From contig JALJCO010012653.1 of assembly GCA_023101725.1 (NCBI GenBank), positions 62,001 to 126,000 of the forward strand: a stretch of DNA of 64,000 nucleotides, read 5' to 3'. The position numbers were made by a program, and so were the translations under genes. A model generated the notes under the pieces. The model had not been told where the DNA came from. It made no database searches and worked only from the letters and a program-made list of their open reading frames with translations. This document shows positions 11,663 through 23,600 of this stretch, one piece after another (positions within the stretch are counted from its first letter, which is position 1; each line of letters opens with the position of its first letter). The DNA is from Atherinomorus stipes (Eukaryota > Chordata > Actinopteri > Atheriniformes > Atherinidae).

Positions 11663-11809
11663 CTGGAAAAGATAGCACATTTTCTCTTAAAGTACAATAA
11701 ACTTAAACACACATCCCCTTCTCAAATGAATTTTTATCTTACATACATCTATCATACACAAATAAATCATTGAAAACCTTAAAAAAGGGAGGATTTCTAA
11801 GCTTCGTAC
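11663..11809 (-). other. Intron 2 of zfhx3 (147 bp)
   Basis: Very short intron with donor GAG|GTACGA and acceptor TTTTCCAG|GTG, both matching consensus. It splits the codon series of a single zinc finger between its two cysteines, in phase 0. Reading straight through from exon 2 stays open for about 40 codons until a stop at 11687, so retention would give a truncated protein with a broken finger. Confidence 0.92.
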
Positions 11810-14290
11810 CTCACACCGGAAGGGCTTATATCCACAGGTATAGCTTTCTCCACGAGCCAAACGAGGGTGACTCTGACCACTGCTGCAATACACACATGAG
11901 CCTCCAGAGTCTGGGTGCTTCTCTTTCATGTGAGCCTCCAGTGTCTGCTGGTACTTGTAATGCCAGTTGCATTTGGGACACTTTAGTGTCTTGCATGAGT
12001 TCCTTGAATGCATCATGGTCATATGACCGCCCAAGGAACGTGAAGAACCTAGAACAGTGTCACATTTAGGGCACTCTACCCCACTTCCTCCACTCCCACC
12101 ATGGCCATGGTTCTGCGAACACTCACCCATTCCTGTCATATCACAGGAACCCCCTGGGAGGGGGAGGGAGTGACCATGAGATGAAGGGTGGAGGTGATGA
12201 TGATGGTGGTGCATGTGATGATGATGCAGAAGGGCTCCATTTTCTTCCTCTCCTTCTGCTGAGCAATCATTTGGTTCTGGAGCTGTGGCACTATCTCGAT
12301 TGGCACTTTCATCAGCAGCAGCATTGGAGGACAGTGGGGAGGAGGAAGTGCCAGTAGTGTCATCCTCGCTCCTTCTAACGGCAGCTGCCGCCATTGCCAT
12401 GGAACCAGTGGGTCCCTGGCAGTTAAAGCTCAGAGGGAGCTCTGAGGTCCTCCCCCCACCGTCTGCAGCTGAACCCTCTTCCTTAACAGAGGAGGAAATG
12501 GAAGCAAGGGCTTTGCTGTTGAGTGTGGAACTGACTGCAGATGTGCAGACAGAAGGCTGAAGAGTGCTACTAGGCATTAATAAAGGAGATTTGGAAATGC
12601 TTTGGTTTGAGACAACTGGTTCCCCCACCTCACCCCCACCACGGCTACTGTTACCACCACAGGTCACTGCAGTGCTTTCTGCCTCTATCTCGTCATCCTC
12701 CTCTCCTAATAATAGTTCCTCCTCTTCTTCTGAGCTCCCCATCTGGTTGGACAGGTGTGCCTTGCTTTCATGTCCCTCAATGTTCCCATCTTCTCCCTTA
12801 CATGCCAACTCTCTCCTCGCAGACTCCTCTGTTCTCCCTCCCTGTTTGGGCAGGGCATTGGAGTCTTTGGCAGAGCCTGGAGATGAGGTAAGAGTGGATG
12901 CTTTGGGACTGCTCAGCCCACCAAGAGAGAAGACTGAGCCAAGTGGGGTTTGTTGTTGCTGCTTTTGCTGGATTCCAGAGTCAGAGTCTTTGTTAAGGAG
13001 GGTCTCACTGCCTCCACTGCTGCTTCCAGGCTCCAGATGAACACCACTAAATGTGCCATAGAAGCTCTGACCAGAGTTCATGGGGACCAGGGTAGGTGGC
13101 AGAGGAGAGCTCTTATTTTTTGGTTCCAGGAAACTAATGAGGGGCTCTTTGTCCTTCCCAATGCCCTGGATGATGGCAGAGGCATGCTTGTCCGCTAGCA
13201 GCCGACGTTCTTCCTCACACAGTGTCATGCGGTGGTCATGGACAGCATGAGTGGCAAAGGAACGGGCATAGCCAAAGGACAGCTTGCAGAGAAAACACAT
13301 GAGAATGGGTTTACCCTTGCCATAAAGGGCTAGCCCATCGAATTTGGAGAAATCCACGTTGTTGGGAACATCTTTGGATACACAGGACTTCTTGGCAGAC
13401 CCATCGCTGTTCAGGTAATCCTTGTTGCTTTTGTGCCGCACATCGAAGACACGGAAACTGTGCAGGACAGGGCTGAGGCCTGTCATTGTTGAGGTATTGG
13501 GAAAACCTTGGTCTGAATTGCCAAACCACTTCCCAAAAGACGAGGCTATGTGGAAAGTGTTGATGATCTGTGGGTAGACCGAGGATGAAGTCCCAGCAGG
13601 TTCCCCCGGTTTCCCCCCACTTGAGAGAGAGTTTGTGGGAAGCAGGCCAGGTACCATGCCTCCACTACTTTGGATCAACTGACTGAGGCTCTCCACAATG
13701 TAGGCAGAGCCATCTGGCTGGTAGACTATCTCTCCAGCCAGGTTTTCAACATCACTGCTCTCCTCTTCCTCTTCCTCCTCACCTTCTTCACTCCCACTCT
13801 CAGGTGGTCCCTGCTGTTGTGTGGGCTGATGTCGCAAAAGAGTAGGTATGCCCCCTCCCCCTGATGCTATTGGCACACCAGGAAAGGGTTGAAGACTTGG
13901 GAAACAGCTGTCAATCTCCATTTCATCTAAGTCCTCAGATTCTTCTTCTTCTCCACAGCTCACTCCTTCCTGCTCCGCTTCCCCAAGACCCTCTCCTCTC
14001 GAATGCAGCTGGCCTATGGCAGAGCTATCACGGTGGGTCTGCGGTGATGTCTGTTTTGGCTGTTGCTGCTGGGACTGTAGTTCTCTCACCCCGTCATGAG
14101 GTGCAATGGCGTTTTGGGATTGAGAGGGGTAGGGAGCAGAGAGAGACAGGGCATCCAGGGAAGAGGCCTGGTTGGTACAAGTGACCTGCGAGCTTGACTG
14201 ATCGTTCCAGGGCTGTGGTGGTTGCTGCTGCTGGGAGGAGCCGAGTCCATCGTCTGTCCCAGAAACCACGGGAGACTCACAGCTGTCCAT
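11810..14290 (-). CDS. zfhx3: zfhx3 first coding exon (residues 1-827)
   Basis: Start codon and first 827 residues of ZFHX3/ATBF1, a nuclear zinc-finger homeodomain factor that in mammals controls neuronal differentiation, circadian output and growth suppression. The start [11 protein letters not shown] matches the family N-terminus and has a strong Kozak context (A at -3, G at +4). Visible modules are Gln-rich runs (20-23, 73-77, 441-447) and acidic runs (171-177, 521-525). There are family-conserved blocks [20 protein letters not shown] (180-199), [18 protein letters not shown] (239-256) and [20 protein letters not shown] (273-292). The C2H2 fingers are C332/C335/H348/H353, C740/C743/H756/H761 and C771/C774/H787/H792. 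A His-rich tract lies at 689-701 and a possible SUMO site VKEE at 602-605. The exon ends at Glu827, right after Cys826 of a split finger. Length and order resemble the mammalian protein, with fish-specific low-complexity inserts. Confidence 0.97.
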
Positions 14291-14326
14291 GCTGATGCCT
14301 ACATGAGGCGTTCATCGCATCGAGGC
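14291..14326 (-). promoter_or_regulatory. 5' leader part of zfhx3 exon 2 with three upstream ATGs
   Basis: The acceptor TGTGTCTGCAG ends at 14327, so 36 nt of untranslated leader precede the start codon. It contains ATG CGA TGA (14320-14312), an ATG at 14315 whose 12-codon frame ends at TGA 14277 inside the coding region, and the minimal ATG-TAG pair at 14304-14299. All three can intercept scanning ribosomes and are likely to lower translation. The upstream non-coding exon is not identified. Confidence 0.8.
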
Positions 14327-15129
14327 CTGCAGACACACATAGAAAAGCTTGTTTTATTGTATATACTGTAAGAGGCATACACAACTCATAATTCATCAGG
14401 CCAAAGTTTGAAACAAATAGATATATCTTCCAAAAAATTGCTATGCCTATTATGGAAATATCAGGCATAGAAAATATGAAAGGAACCCCACATGGAGAAA
14501 CCTTGAAAGAAAATAATCAAATGTATGGCACACTGGATGAGAGACAAAAGTCTGAGATATAATTGGAAAACTGACACCATGCTCATTACGCTAGATTAGG
14601 CACTTAAACACAATACCTGAGACAAGCACTAATAAGCCGTCCATGATTCATCTTCCTGCCATATCGCAAAGGTACCATCTTTTATCTTCACCTTCCAAAC
14701 AACACCCCTAATCTTATATTCCGCAAATCCTACATCCGTTTTTAATTAACTTGCAGTCAGACTAACTTAATGGATCAAATAGATTCCTTGTGAGATAATT
14801 AGACACCGAGAAGCCACCCATCAGTACATCGCACATTTACATAACTGGAAGAAAAAGTGAAAATGTGTTGTCAAAAAAAGAAAATCCTTCACAGTATCAG
14901 TGTTATTACTTTAACATAAGCTGTTCACTCATAAGATGCGTATACCATGTGCATTATAGAGATGGATATTTCTGAACGCTAAAATATTCAATAAAAGGCA
15001 GCCTTTTCCATACGCTCAAAACATATAAGCTGGGTTTGGATTTCATTGCAGCTGTGTTTAGATCTTGCATCCAATAACCTCTATGCTTAGCCTGGTTTCA
15101 AACACTACAGCCATCATCTGCCTCTGAAA

Positions 15130-15420
15130 TAATAAATGGGAGCTGAGCTTTCGGGAGCTGGCCATGCCCCGAGCATCTGAGAGGCCCAACACAGGCTGCA
15201 ATTTAGAGCACAGAAGAGATAAAATGATAGCGCAAGATACTGCTGAGCTAATAATTTTATTAAAGGGATGCAGCCAACATTGATTAAAGGGGGCAATCGG
15301 GCTGAAACCAATAACTCTGGGCTGCCCTTTAACCCACCAGTACTGAATATTACATGAGTAAAGTTTCCCGGCACCAAGCTCACTGCCATGTCCCGGTTGA
15401 TTAGCACATTCACTGCTTGC
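15130..15420. promoter_or_regulatory. Candidate conserved non-coding element
   Basis: Dense homeodomain- and TCF-like words lie close together: CTAATAATTTTATTAAAGG, TTGATTAAAGGGGGCAATC, CCAATAAC and GGTTGATTAGCAC. Stop codons in all frames argue against coding. Placement just upstream of the first coding exon of a developmental regulator suits an enhancer. Conservation is inferred, not shown. Confidence 0.35.
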
Positions 15421-15819
15421 ACTTGATTTATTTACTTATTTACTTAGGGATGCAAATTTCAGCTGTGATCAGAATGGAGTCTACCCCCACAGCTGAACAT
15501 ATTAACCACTGAGGGAGAGGAGAGATTGATAATGTCTGTCTGCCTCTTCATGAATGTCTGATGAGGCTCACCTCCAACACAGCATTGCCTACCTGAGACC
15601 CTTTTAAGCCTATATGAATGTCCACAGAAAAAATAAGGCACAGATAGAGAAGTGCTTTTGTTCTAAGGCCTAAGAAAGAATCATAACAGTTCAGAAGTGC
15701 AAATTGAGAAAGAAATATGAATAAACACAAAAACAAAGATATTGTGTTTACATTGTCATAAATGCTTACACTTTTCTGACAGAACAGTCCCTGACCTGAT
15801 TGTTTTGTTTAATGATACA

Positions 15820-16030
15820 GAAGCTCACCTTGATGACCTTTGAGTTACTTTGCATATAAAATAATGGGATATTAGACCGGCTGGCGTATTAACAAGATTG
15901 CTTTATACAGCTGGACATGATTTAAAGATGGCTGCCATATTGAGTGAGGGGATACTAGCCCTACTGGTCTGTATTTATTATCTGCTCCATTAATAAGAGG
16001 CTATGAGCTCAACAGCCATTCCACACAAAT
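15820..16030. promoter_or_regulatory. Candidate conserved non-coding element
   Basis: The stretch has low repeat content and many potential factor sites: GACCTTTGAGTTACTTTGCATATAA with an octamer-like TTTGCATA, AAGATGGCTGCCATATTG (YY1-like), and TCCATTAATAAG. It has no open frame of note. The enhancer role is an inference. Confidence 0.35.
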
Positions 16031-16303
16031 GGACAGAGGGCAGTGAGAGTGAAGCAAGGGGGAAAAAAAGCCACATGTCAAACACAGAGATTCTTCAGAC
16101 TGAAAGCAAGTGGATAAACTGTGCAAAATGAAGTGAAAAAAAAAGGCAGAAAATGAGACTTGTCTAAAAGCTCTGTCTCATAGGAAAACATCTCCATGTC
16201 TGAACATGGAGTATTTCACACTTTGTTCCTGTAATCTATCAGCCCCTCCTCCAGATTCCACTGCCTGTCTCGACCAGGCCTGAGAACACTGGGCCCACAT
16301 GTA

Positions 16304-16329
16304 TAACTAGCAGTTAAGACTGCTAGTTA
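16304..16329. repeat. Perfect 11-bp inverted repeat
   Basis: TAACTAGCAGT (16304-16314) and ACTGCTAGTTA (16319-16329) pair perfectly around TAAG. It may be a foldback remnant or chance. No transposon termini are seen around it. Confidence 0.6.
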
Positions 16330-17574
16330 ACAATGACGTCCTCTCTGCCTTGATGAGTATGAACAATTGAGTACAGTGCCCTGTACAGAGTGTATGCAAC
16401 CATCAATTCCCATTACAGCTCCAAAATACCACAACCAATTAGTAGAAGACAGGATAACATGACGACTTTTGATCAGAGCTAGGGTATTTGGAATAGCTTG
16501 GTGTGTCCACTGCTTACAGAAAACAGGATTGCCCTTTAAAATCAAGATGGTGTAATTCAATAACCTGCAGTGGTTACTGATGAGCAATGGGATTGTCTGG
16601 AGTCGGAAAGTCGCAGATGGGCCAACTGATATAACGCTGTTTGTCTCTCGGAGGTCTGCTTGGCTCAGTGACACCTGTTTAAAGCAGGAAAAGCTTTAAT
16701 CTCTGGGAGGCACTAAACAAGTACGGGAGACAGACAAAGAGACGCGGTCGAACTAAAGGGGAAGTGGAGGAGGCTGGTGTCTCTGAGAGCTGACTGTGTT
16801 AATAACCACAAATCAAAACGATGAAGCATCCCAGGAAAGGTGACTATAACAGAGTATCATTATGAGCAGTTATGTACTGTAATATGTAGAAAAGAAAAAA
16901 TTCTTTTACACACTGGCTCTACAACAAGTGAATGTGCCATGGCCCCTGCCCTTGTATTGCAATGTAATTCTGAATGTGGGCCTACTGAGTTGACAATAAG
17001 CAGACTGTGTGCAGCCAAAACAAGCCTTAGCTGACAATATGAGATAATCACAGGGAAGAAAAGGCTGGATTCCTGAGCTGATCTAAGGGAAAGCATGCTG
17101 ATGCACATGTCCTGACTGTAGGACTCTCTGCTGTCACCTGCTTTCAATGACTATGCCGCAGTCACTTTGTTCTCTCTTTTGCTCTCCTCTCCCAAAAAAG
17201 AAGGTCATATTCCTTCCTCAACAGATAAGGTTAAATCTTGTGCAAAGGCCTTGGTTCTAATGAACAATGTTAAAGTGGGTCTGGATGTCATTTAGTGACG
17301 ATGCAAAATGAGATAAGTTTAAAGTTATATGTCTTTTCATTAGGTGGGATTTACCAGCCAACTAAGGGAGGAATTAAAGGCCAAAGGACCATCTGATTAT
17401 AAGCAAACCTTGATCACCTGCCTTGAAGGCTTGGCCTTCCTTCCAGAGGACCCTGCTCTAGCATGTCCGGAGGGAATTATTTCCGACTTAGAATGTAAAA
17501 ACTATAGGCACAGAAGGTCCCTGACCCTTATTCCTAAGCACTTATGCATCAGCAGTGAGGGTTCAACTCTAAAA

Positions 17575-17581
<7 letters not shown>

Positions 17582-17614
<33 letters not shown>
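17582..17614. repeat. Poly(A) tract
   Basis: An uninterrupted run of about 33 A on the plus strand. It could be the tail of an old retroposed copy, but the sequence upstream is not a recognisable SINE or processed transcript and no target duplication is evident. Confidence 0.9.
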
Positions 17615-17616
<2 letters not shown>

Positions 17617-20600
17617 CTAATATGCATCAAGAAGGACTAACACCAGATCTGATTTTCAATTGCTAGTCTGTGTCTGGTCTCTGAGCCATCACAGAGCCTG
17701 GCCAGCCACCACAAGGTAAGGGGCGCTTATTGGAAAATCAATGGCGTGAACACTAAGCAAGTTACAGGAAGATGTGGGAAGGAAGGATTCTTATTGATAA
17801 AGCAGGGGAAGGCTTTTGATGTTTCACTAGGGACATGCTCATTGACAGGGAACCACTGTAGTCCTCAGGCAGAGTAAAGCCTGGGTTTATCTTTTAGGAT
17901 TGTTCTACTTAATCAACAATAAAGGCATGCATGCATCGCACTCTTTAACTTAAGTACACTTAAATGCCTAACATGGCTTTGTGAATTTGGGCTTTAATAC
18001 TTTGCACTTATAATGAGGGGAATTACAGTAGACTTCTAACATGGAACTGTGAGTGCCCTTTAGTGGTTTTTGTTATTTTTTTCTTTATTCACTTCCCCCA
18101 AAAATGAGAAAAAAACAATCAAACAAACAAACAAAAAAGAAACACTTGCTTCACATAAACACCTGATCCTGAACTGAGGAACAGCTTGGCTACAGGTAAG
18201 TGTACAGCCAGACAAGTGTCCACAATAAAGAATGAATACATGTATGACTTTGTAAATAGCCTGATTTTATCATAATAATGTTTAAATAATAAACATTTTA
18301 CCTTTATAAATGCTTTCAGAAATAGTACTCTGAAGGGAGAAAAGAAAAATCAGTGTCATTCTTTGAGCTGTGAGCCAGAAAAAGAAATCAGTAATATACA
18401 GTTAACTAATATAATTACTTTTGTAATTTTGTTAGGCACACAGAGTTCTTGTTCTTTTTTGTCCCCAATGCTTTAGCCCTGACAATTAACCATCTAGAGC
18501 ATTGTTGTTTATTGTGTGCTGTAAATACTCAGTTTACTATTCTTCTAATGCAGACATAAGGATGCTCCAACTGCAGGAGGCAAAAAGTCACCTCAGGTCG
18601 ATGGCACTCAGCCTGTAAACAGGGCTTCCCGTAAAATCAATGATCTTCAGTGGGAGCTATCAGTCTATGGAACAGAAATAGCCCCGGCTATGTTGAGTCT
18701 AAAGCAAGGAGGAACAGCGTTGTGTGTTTACATGAGTATGTGTGAGCACAGGAGGCTGGTCACTGGCGTGTCTGGGTGAATTTCTCAAATACAGCAGAAC
18801 TGAGGCATGTAGTCTCTGTCATGCATGGTGGTAGGTGCTGCAGAGACAAGACGACAGCTTACAGATTCCATTAATCTAGTTTTATACTGGAACAAATATA
18901 CAACATACAGCAAAAATAATCCTTGCTGATAACAATATGAGCACGCTAAAATACCCTGGAGGTAACATGCCGATTGTTTTAGTTTCACAGCACTCAATTT
19001 TAGTAAGCATTTTCTACTAGCAATACTGGCCAGAGAAGGCAAAATTGATTTGTTTGTAGTATCAATTGCCTCCTTTGTTAATAGACCTGAAATAAAACCT
19101 TGAAAATGATTTTACCCTTTACACAACACCATCACGTTGTGCTAATCCATTCCATGTTGCAGAACGGAAGAAACGTTACATAAGACAAAGTAGCAGTGAA
19201 ATTACAGTGCAGAACTGTGTGTTACTCGTACTCAGAGGGTAGTCTGATTAAATGATCAAGACTGGAGCGCATCTAACCTTCAAAACCCTGCAGAAAGGAT
19301 TGATACTGCACAAAAGTGTTTCCCCTGTTTTGGAGGGTGTGATAGAAACAGCGTGCTGGTGTAATTAGAAGAAGTTAATTAGCTGAGGGTTAATTACTGA
19401 GTTCTGCAGAGCGATGTGGTGAAAGACCTGGTGGGGTGGCAAAGCAGAGGGAAGCAGCGAACACACAGCAGGAAGCTCCCAGTCTCCCACCAATTAGCAA
19501 ACAGCATGTGGGGTGGGTGGGGGGCTCTCTGGTGCACTCCAAGTACAAATGTGAGAAGCCTCATGTAATTTTATTTAAACCTCCGTATGGAGGAAGAGAT
19601 ACATTGAGAGCAAGCAAAATGCATATGCTGTAAGAGACTTTTATTACTGTTTTTGTAAACAAAAACAAAAAAACATTTTCCAATAAGTCAAAGTAAAATT
19701 TCATATGAAAAATCATTAACATGGACATATCTGAAGACTTAACAACACAAAAAGTGAGCAGGAAATATTATAATTGCTAAGAAAACAACTTCTTCTTAGT
19801 GCAGCTCTTCATTCCGAAAGACTACACTGTGTTATTTTCCTCCTATGTCCCATGTGGTTTGTTTAGAAAGCTTTGTAATTTATAAGCGCATAAATTATCC
19901 TTGGAATTAAGGTATTGATGTATAATCAGAGAAGGGCTATTGGGCACAAACTAACGTTCACCCCCAGGCAACCCAGTGCACGGAGCACTGGTATACATTC
20001 ACACACAGTAGGGTGTCTGTAAAATTGAAAGGCAGAGTGAGAGAGACTTTCAAATACTTATCAGATTGGTTAGATACACATCCTCCATATCTGCTCAATT
20101 TTAGACCAACAGACATGGATGTTGAATGATTCGGGATGGTTTGACATGGAGCCTTACATCCTTTAGCATGCAGTGCTGACTTTCTCACAGTGTGGAATGC
20201 AGAAAGGCTGAGAGGATAGTCAATACTTTGTGCATTCATCTGTCAGGGACTAATCATGATTCCTGAGAAGACTTCTGAATTTAAAAAGTAAGAATCTCAG
20301 AAAGATATATGATGTATATAGCTGTGCTTCTGTATTGTTTGCAGATTTAAAGGAAAAAGAGATGAGAGATTGAGATGAGATTGTGAGATTTTGATATGTG
20401 GGCAGACAGAAAGCCAGAGAGCCATGGACACGTGTCCACTGAAAGGTCAGGGACAAAAGAAAAATATGCTGATCAAAGTTTTGAGTCTCAGGACCTTCAT
20501 TTCTACTAATTATCAAATCTACTACTATTTATATCTGCTGGAAACAGACATTCTCTCCAGAGAAGATGGAAGTGAAATTTGCTAACAACAGTGCTTTCAG

Positions 20601-23600
20601 AGCTTCTGTTTGCACTCTGTCCATTTCATTTTCTCTACTGTAACAGTATGAGGCTTGTAGAGTGAGGTTAAGATAAGCAGTGACCACAACTTGTGAACAC
20701 TGTCTTACAGCGACTATAAGGTGGGAAATTAATTCAAGCCATTTTAAAACAACTCAAAGTCTAGATCATTTTGTATTTTAACGACATACGCACACACTCA
20801 TACATGTGTACATGCAAACCTTCCTGCACTGTTTCAGCTATGGCAAGCAACCACAAACACAGTTGTTAAAGTGATCAATACCATTGAAATATTAAACCTT
20901 AAGAAGCCGCATTATTGATTGGAAGTGCAATGATAAAACGGTTTATCATCACAATTGTAGGGCTTTATGTAAATGTTTTGGAGAGACCATCAGCTGCCCA
21001 TTCACCATGGACTGTGACTAAATTAGACCCCCCCAACCCCCCAACACACTGACAACTTCACACAGCTCTGCTCCATTACTCTGCCACCCAAACCAAAGGG
21101 ATTGAGGTGGGCAGGGAGATGTCATTACCACTACTTCTACATTCATTATGGAAGCTAATACTGATTAGCAAACTGAGCCCCTGTTGACCCGGGGAGAACA
21201 GGAATGCCCCAAGCTCTGGGATACTTTCTATGGGACGTAGTAAAGCAGGTATCACACAGAATTCAAATAGGTGGAGATGGCATGGAATGTAAGTGATGTT
21301 GCATGTATGGATCATGCCCTGACAGACAGATTGGGGACATGAATGAGATGTCTATAATCCTGAGCCTTGCTGTGTTATCTGAAAAACAAATACCTTAGTA
21401 ATGACCCAGTCCTGCACCTGGTAAAACACAGGCTTCACAGCCACCTGGAATTAGACAAATATCCATTGCTGGAGACTCTTAAAGGGATAGGCTCAAAAGT
21501 GCAATGGGGAATTTTAGAGAACACAAACATGTTTAGTAATCATGCATATTCTGAAGAGGGGTGGGGGGTGGCGTGCAACTGCAAATCTAGCATTTAATAT
21601 ACAGAAATTGTAAAATAAATAAATAAATGAGAGGCTAAGCTAGGACACACAGCAGTATACTATGAGGAGAGAGTTAGGTCACACAGACTTGGAGAGTTAG
21701 GGGCAGTGTTCGGTTAAGTGTCTAAACCTGAGCAGGGTGATAAGATCCCTTTTAGAAGGCATGTGAGGGCCAAATGACCAGGAAACCTGAGAAATGTGGG
21801 TGAAAGCTGTCTGAGGTGAGAGCGGAGAGGAGGGAAGTCATGCAGTGTTATGTGTGGAAAATGGAAACTCACTATCTCTTTTACGCACCTCATACTGAGG
21901 AGCAGTGCAGTCCCATCCACATAAGCTTGTGTGGGCATATACCATATCATGTGTGTGAGCACAAATCCAGACACACACACACACACACACCCATGCACAT
22001 AAAGCAGGGATTAGAGAGTGTCCCAGTGAAACCATTCTGTGGAAATTATTTCTTTCCAGAAAAAAAGGCATGAAAGCCAATGGTGACCTGGCCTCTAATT
22101 CTAGAGTAGGATATCCTGGATAAATAATTAGAGGGTTGCTTTGAAGACCTTGCACAGCTGAACCATTCACTCCCCACTTCACATTTGCTAAAGTCATTAA
22201 TGACAAAGATTTAAAAAGGAAAAGCAAAAATCTTTCTGGTACACAAATACTTTTTTTATGAGCCCCAGCCCAAATTCCCCTCTGCTGAAGTTAAGCTGAA
22301 GCCCTTATCCTGGGAAAGAACTGCACCCGTTTCAAACAATAAACCTCAGGAGGAAAATGTTTTCTATTGCCTCCTTCCTGCTGAATTAAGACAGTTAATC
22401 AAGTTTTAAGGTACCTTGTCTTTAATAAAAGTGGGAAAACTTTGTCAAATCCATATGTGAAAAGAAACTCTTAAAGCTAAATTTTATGTCAGTGACATAC
22501 ACCTCCAGTGAATGTTTGCACAAATTCGCTGCATGTGTTATACCTTCAGTAAGCCATATGGCTAAGCTGGATCTCTTACAGCAGGAGGGAATCTCACAAG
22601 TGAAATTACCAACAAGGGAAAATAGACCCTGAAATGTGTTCTTTACATCAGATAGAGCATCTTCAAATATTTCACTGAGGAAAAATAAAAGAAAAAAAAA
22701 AAGAGTAAAATTTAAGGAAGACAAGCCCTCTGAGTGTTAGTTTACATGTCAATGAGATTCCTAATCTTTACACCAGTAGTTTGTAAACACAGCACTCGTA
22801 AATCAGGTCTTGATGCAATCGTCATCTTAAAAGGAGAGCAGAGCTTGCCCTACAGTTTACAAGGACAGATTCCAAAGCAAACCTTGGAAGGTGATGTGCA
22901 TTCTTCTGAGTAAAGCTGTGATGAGGAACTGTCAACAGAGGAAAAAGGGAGGTAAAACAAAAGAAAAACAACTTGTTAAGTGTATAACAAGGTGGCCTGG
23001 AGGGCAATGCTGAAAGACACCTCAACACTTGACTCTGAAGTGTGCAAGGAACATCAAACAACATTTCTGTTGCTACGCTGAGCACTGACAGGGCCGACCA
23101 CAGTGCACAGAGACCCTTGTGTGAAGAGAAACGCTGCTATTTGGCAGGAAATAAACAGGAAAAATGTGACTAAAGACTACAGTCCCCTCTGCATTACTCA
23201 TAATAAGTGTTCATATGCACTAAATCTGAGCCACAGACCTCCAGGGAGATCTGACAGTGAGGGAAAGCTGCAACCACCACATTACAAAACAGACAGAGAG
23301 TAACCTATTTCTAAAATGCATTACAGTTGAGATATTCCTAGCAGATCATGTCTGTTTCTGAGTTGTATAGCTAGAAGGTGTGTGGCTGTAAGTACAGACA
23401 GAAGGGCTTGTGTGGTGAGGATCGACCTCCTTGACAAGCTGTACAGATTGAGAATAGGAGTAGAGTCAAAGCAAATTTACTGCACAGAAGCTGAAAGAAA
23501 ATTAACAGACTTCTGACCATTAGGACTCTTGGCAGCGCAAAGGCTGAAAAAAAAAAAAAAAAAAAAAAAACTTGGCACATGGGGATCTACAAGTGTCCAG

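Larger units (their letters stand above)
14327..17580 (-). other. Intron 1 of zfhx3, proximal segment
   Basis: No exon recognised. Two stretches stand out as possible conserved non-coding elements (15130-15420 and 15820-16030, listed separately). Two short hairpins occur at 16192-16211 (CTCCATGT arms) and 16304-16329. The remainder is ordinary AT-rich intron. Confidence 0.6.

Noticed and set aside
12564..13040. 158-codon plus-strand open frame
   Set aside because: Antisense shadow of the Ser/Glu-rich part of zfhx3 exon 2.
17344..17640. 98-codon plus-strand frame ending in poly-Lys
   Set aside because: The end is simply the poly(A) tract; no homology recognised.
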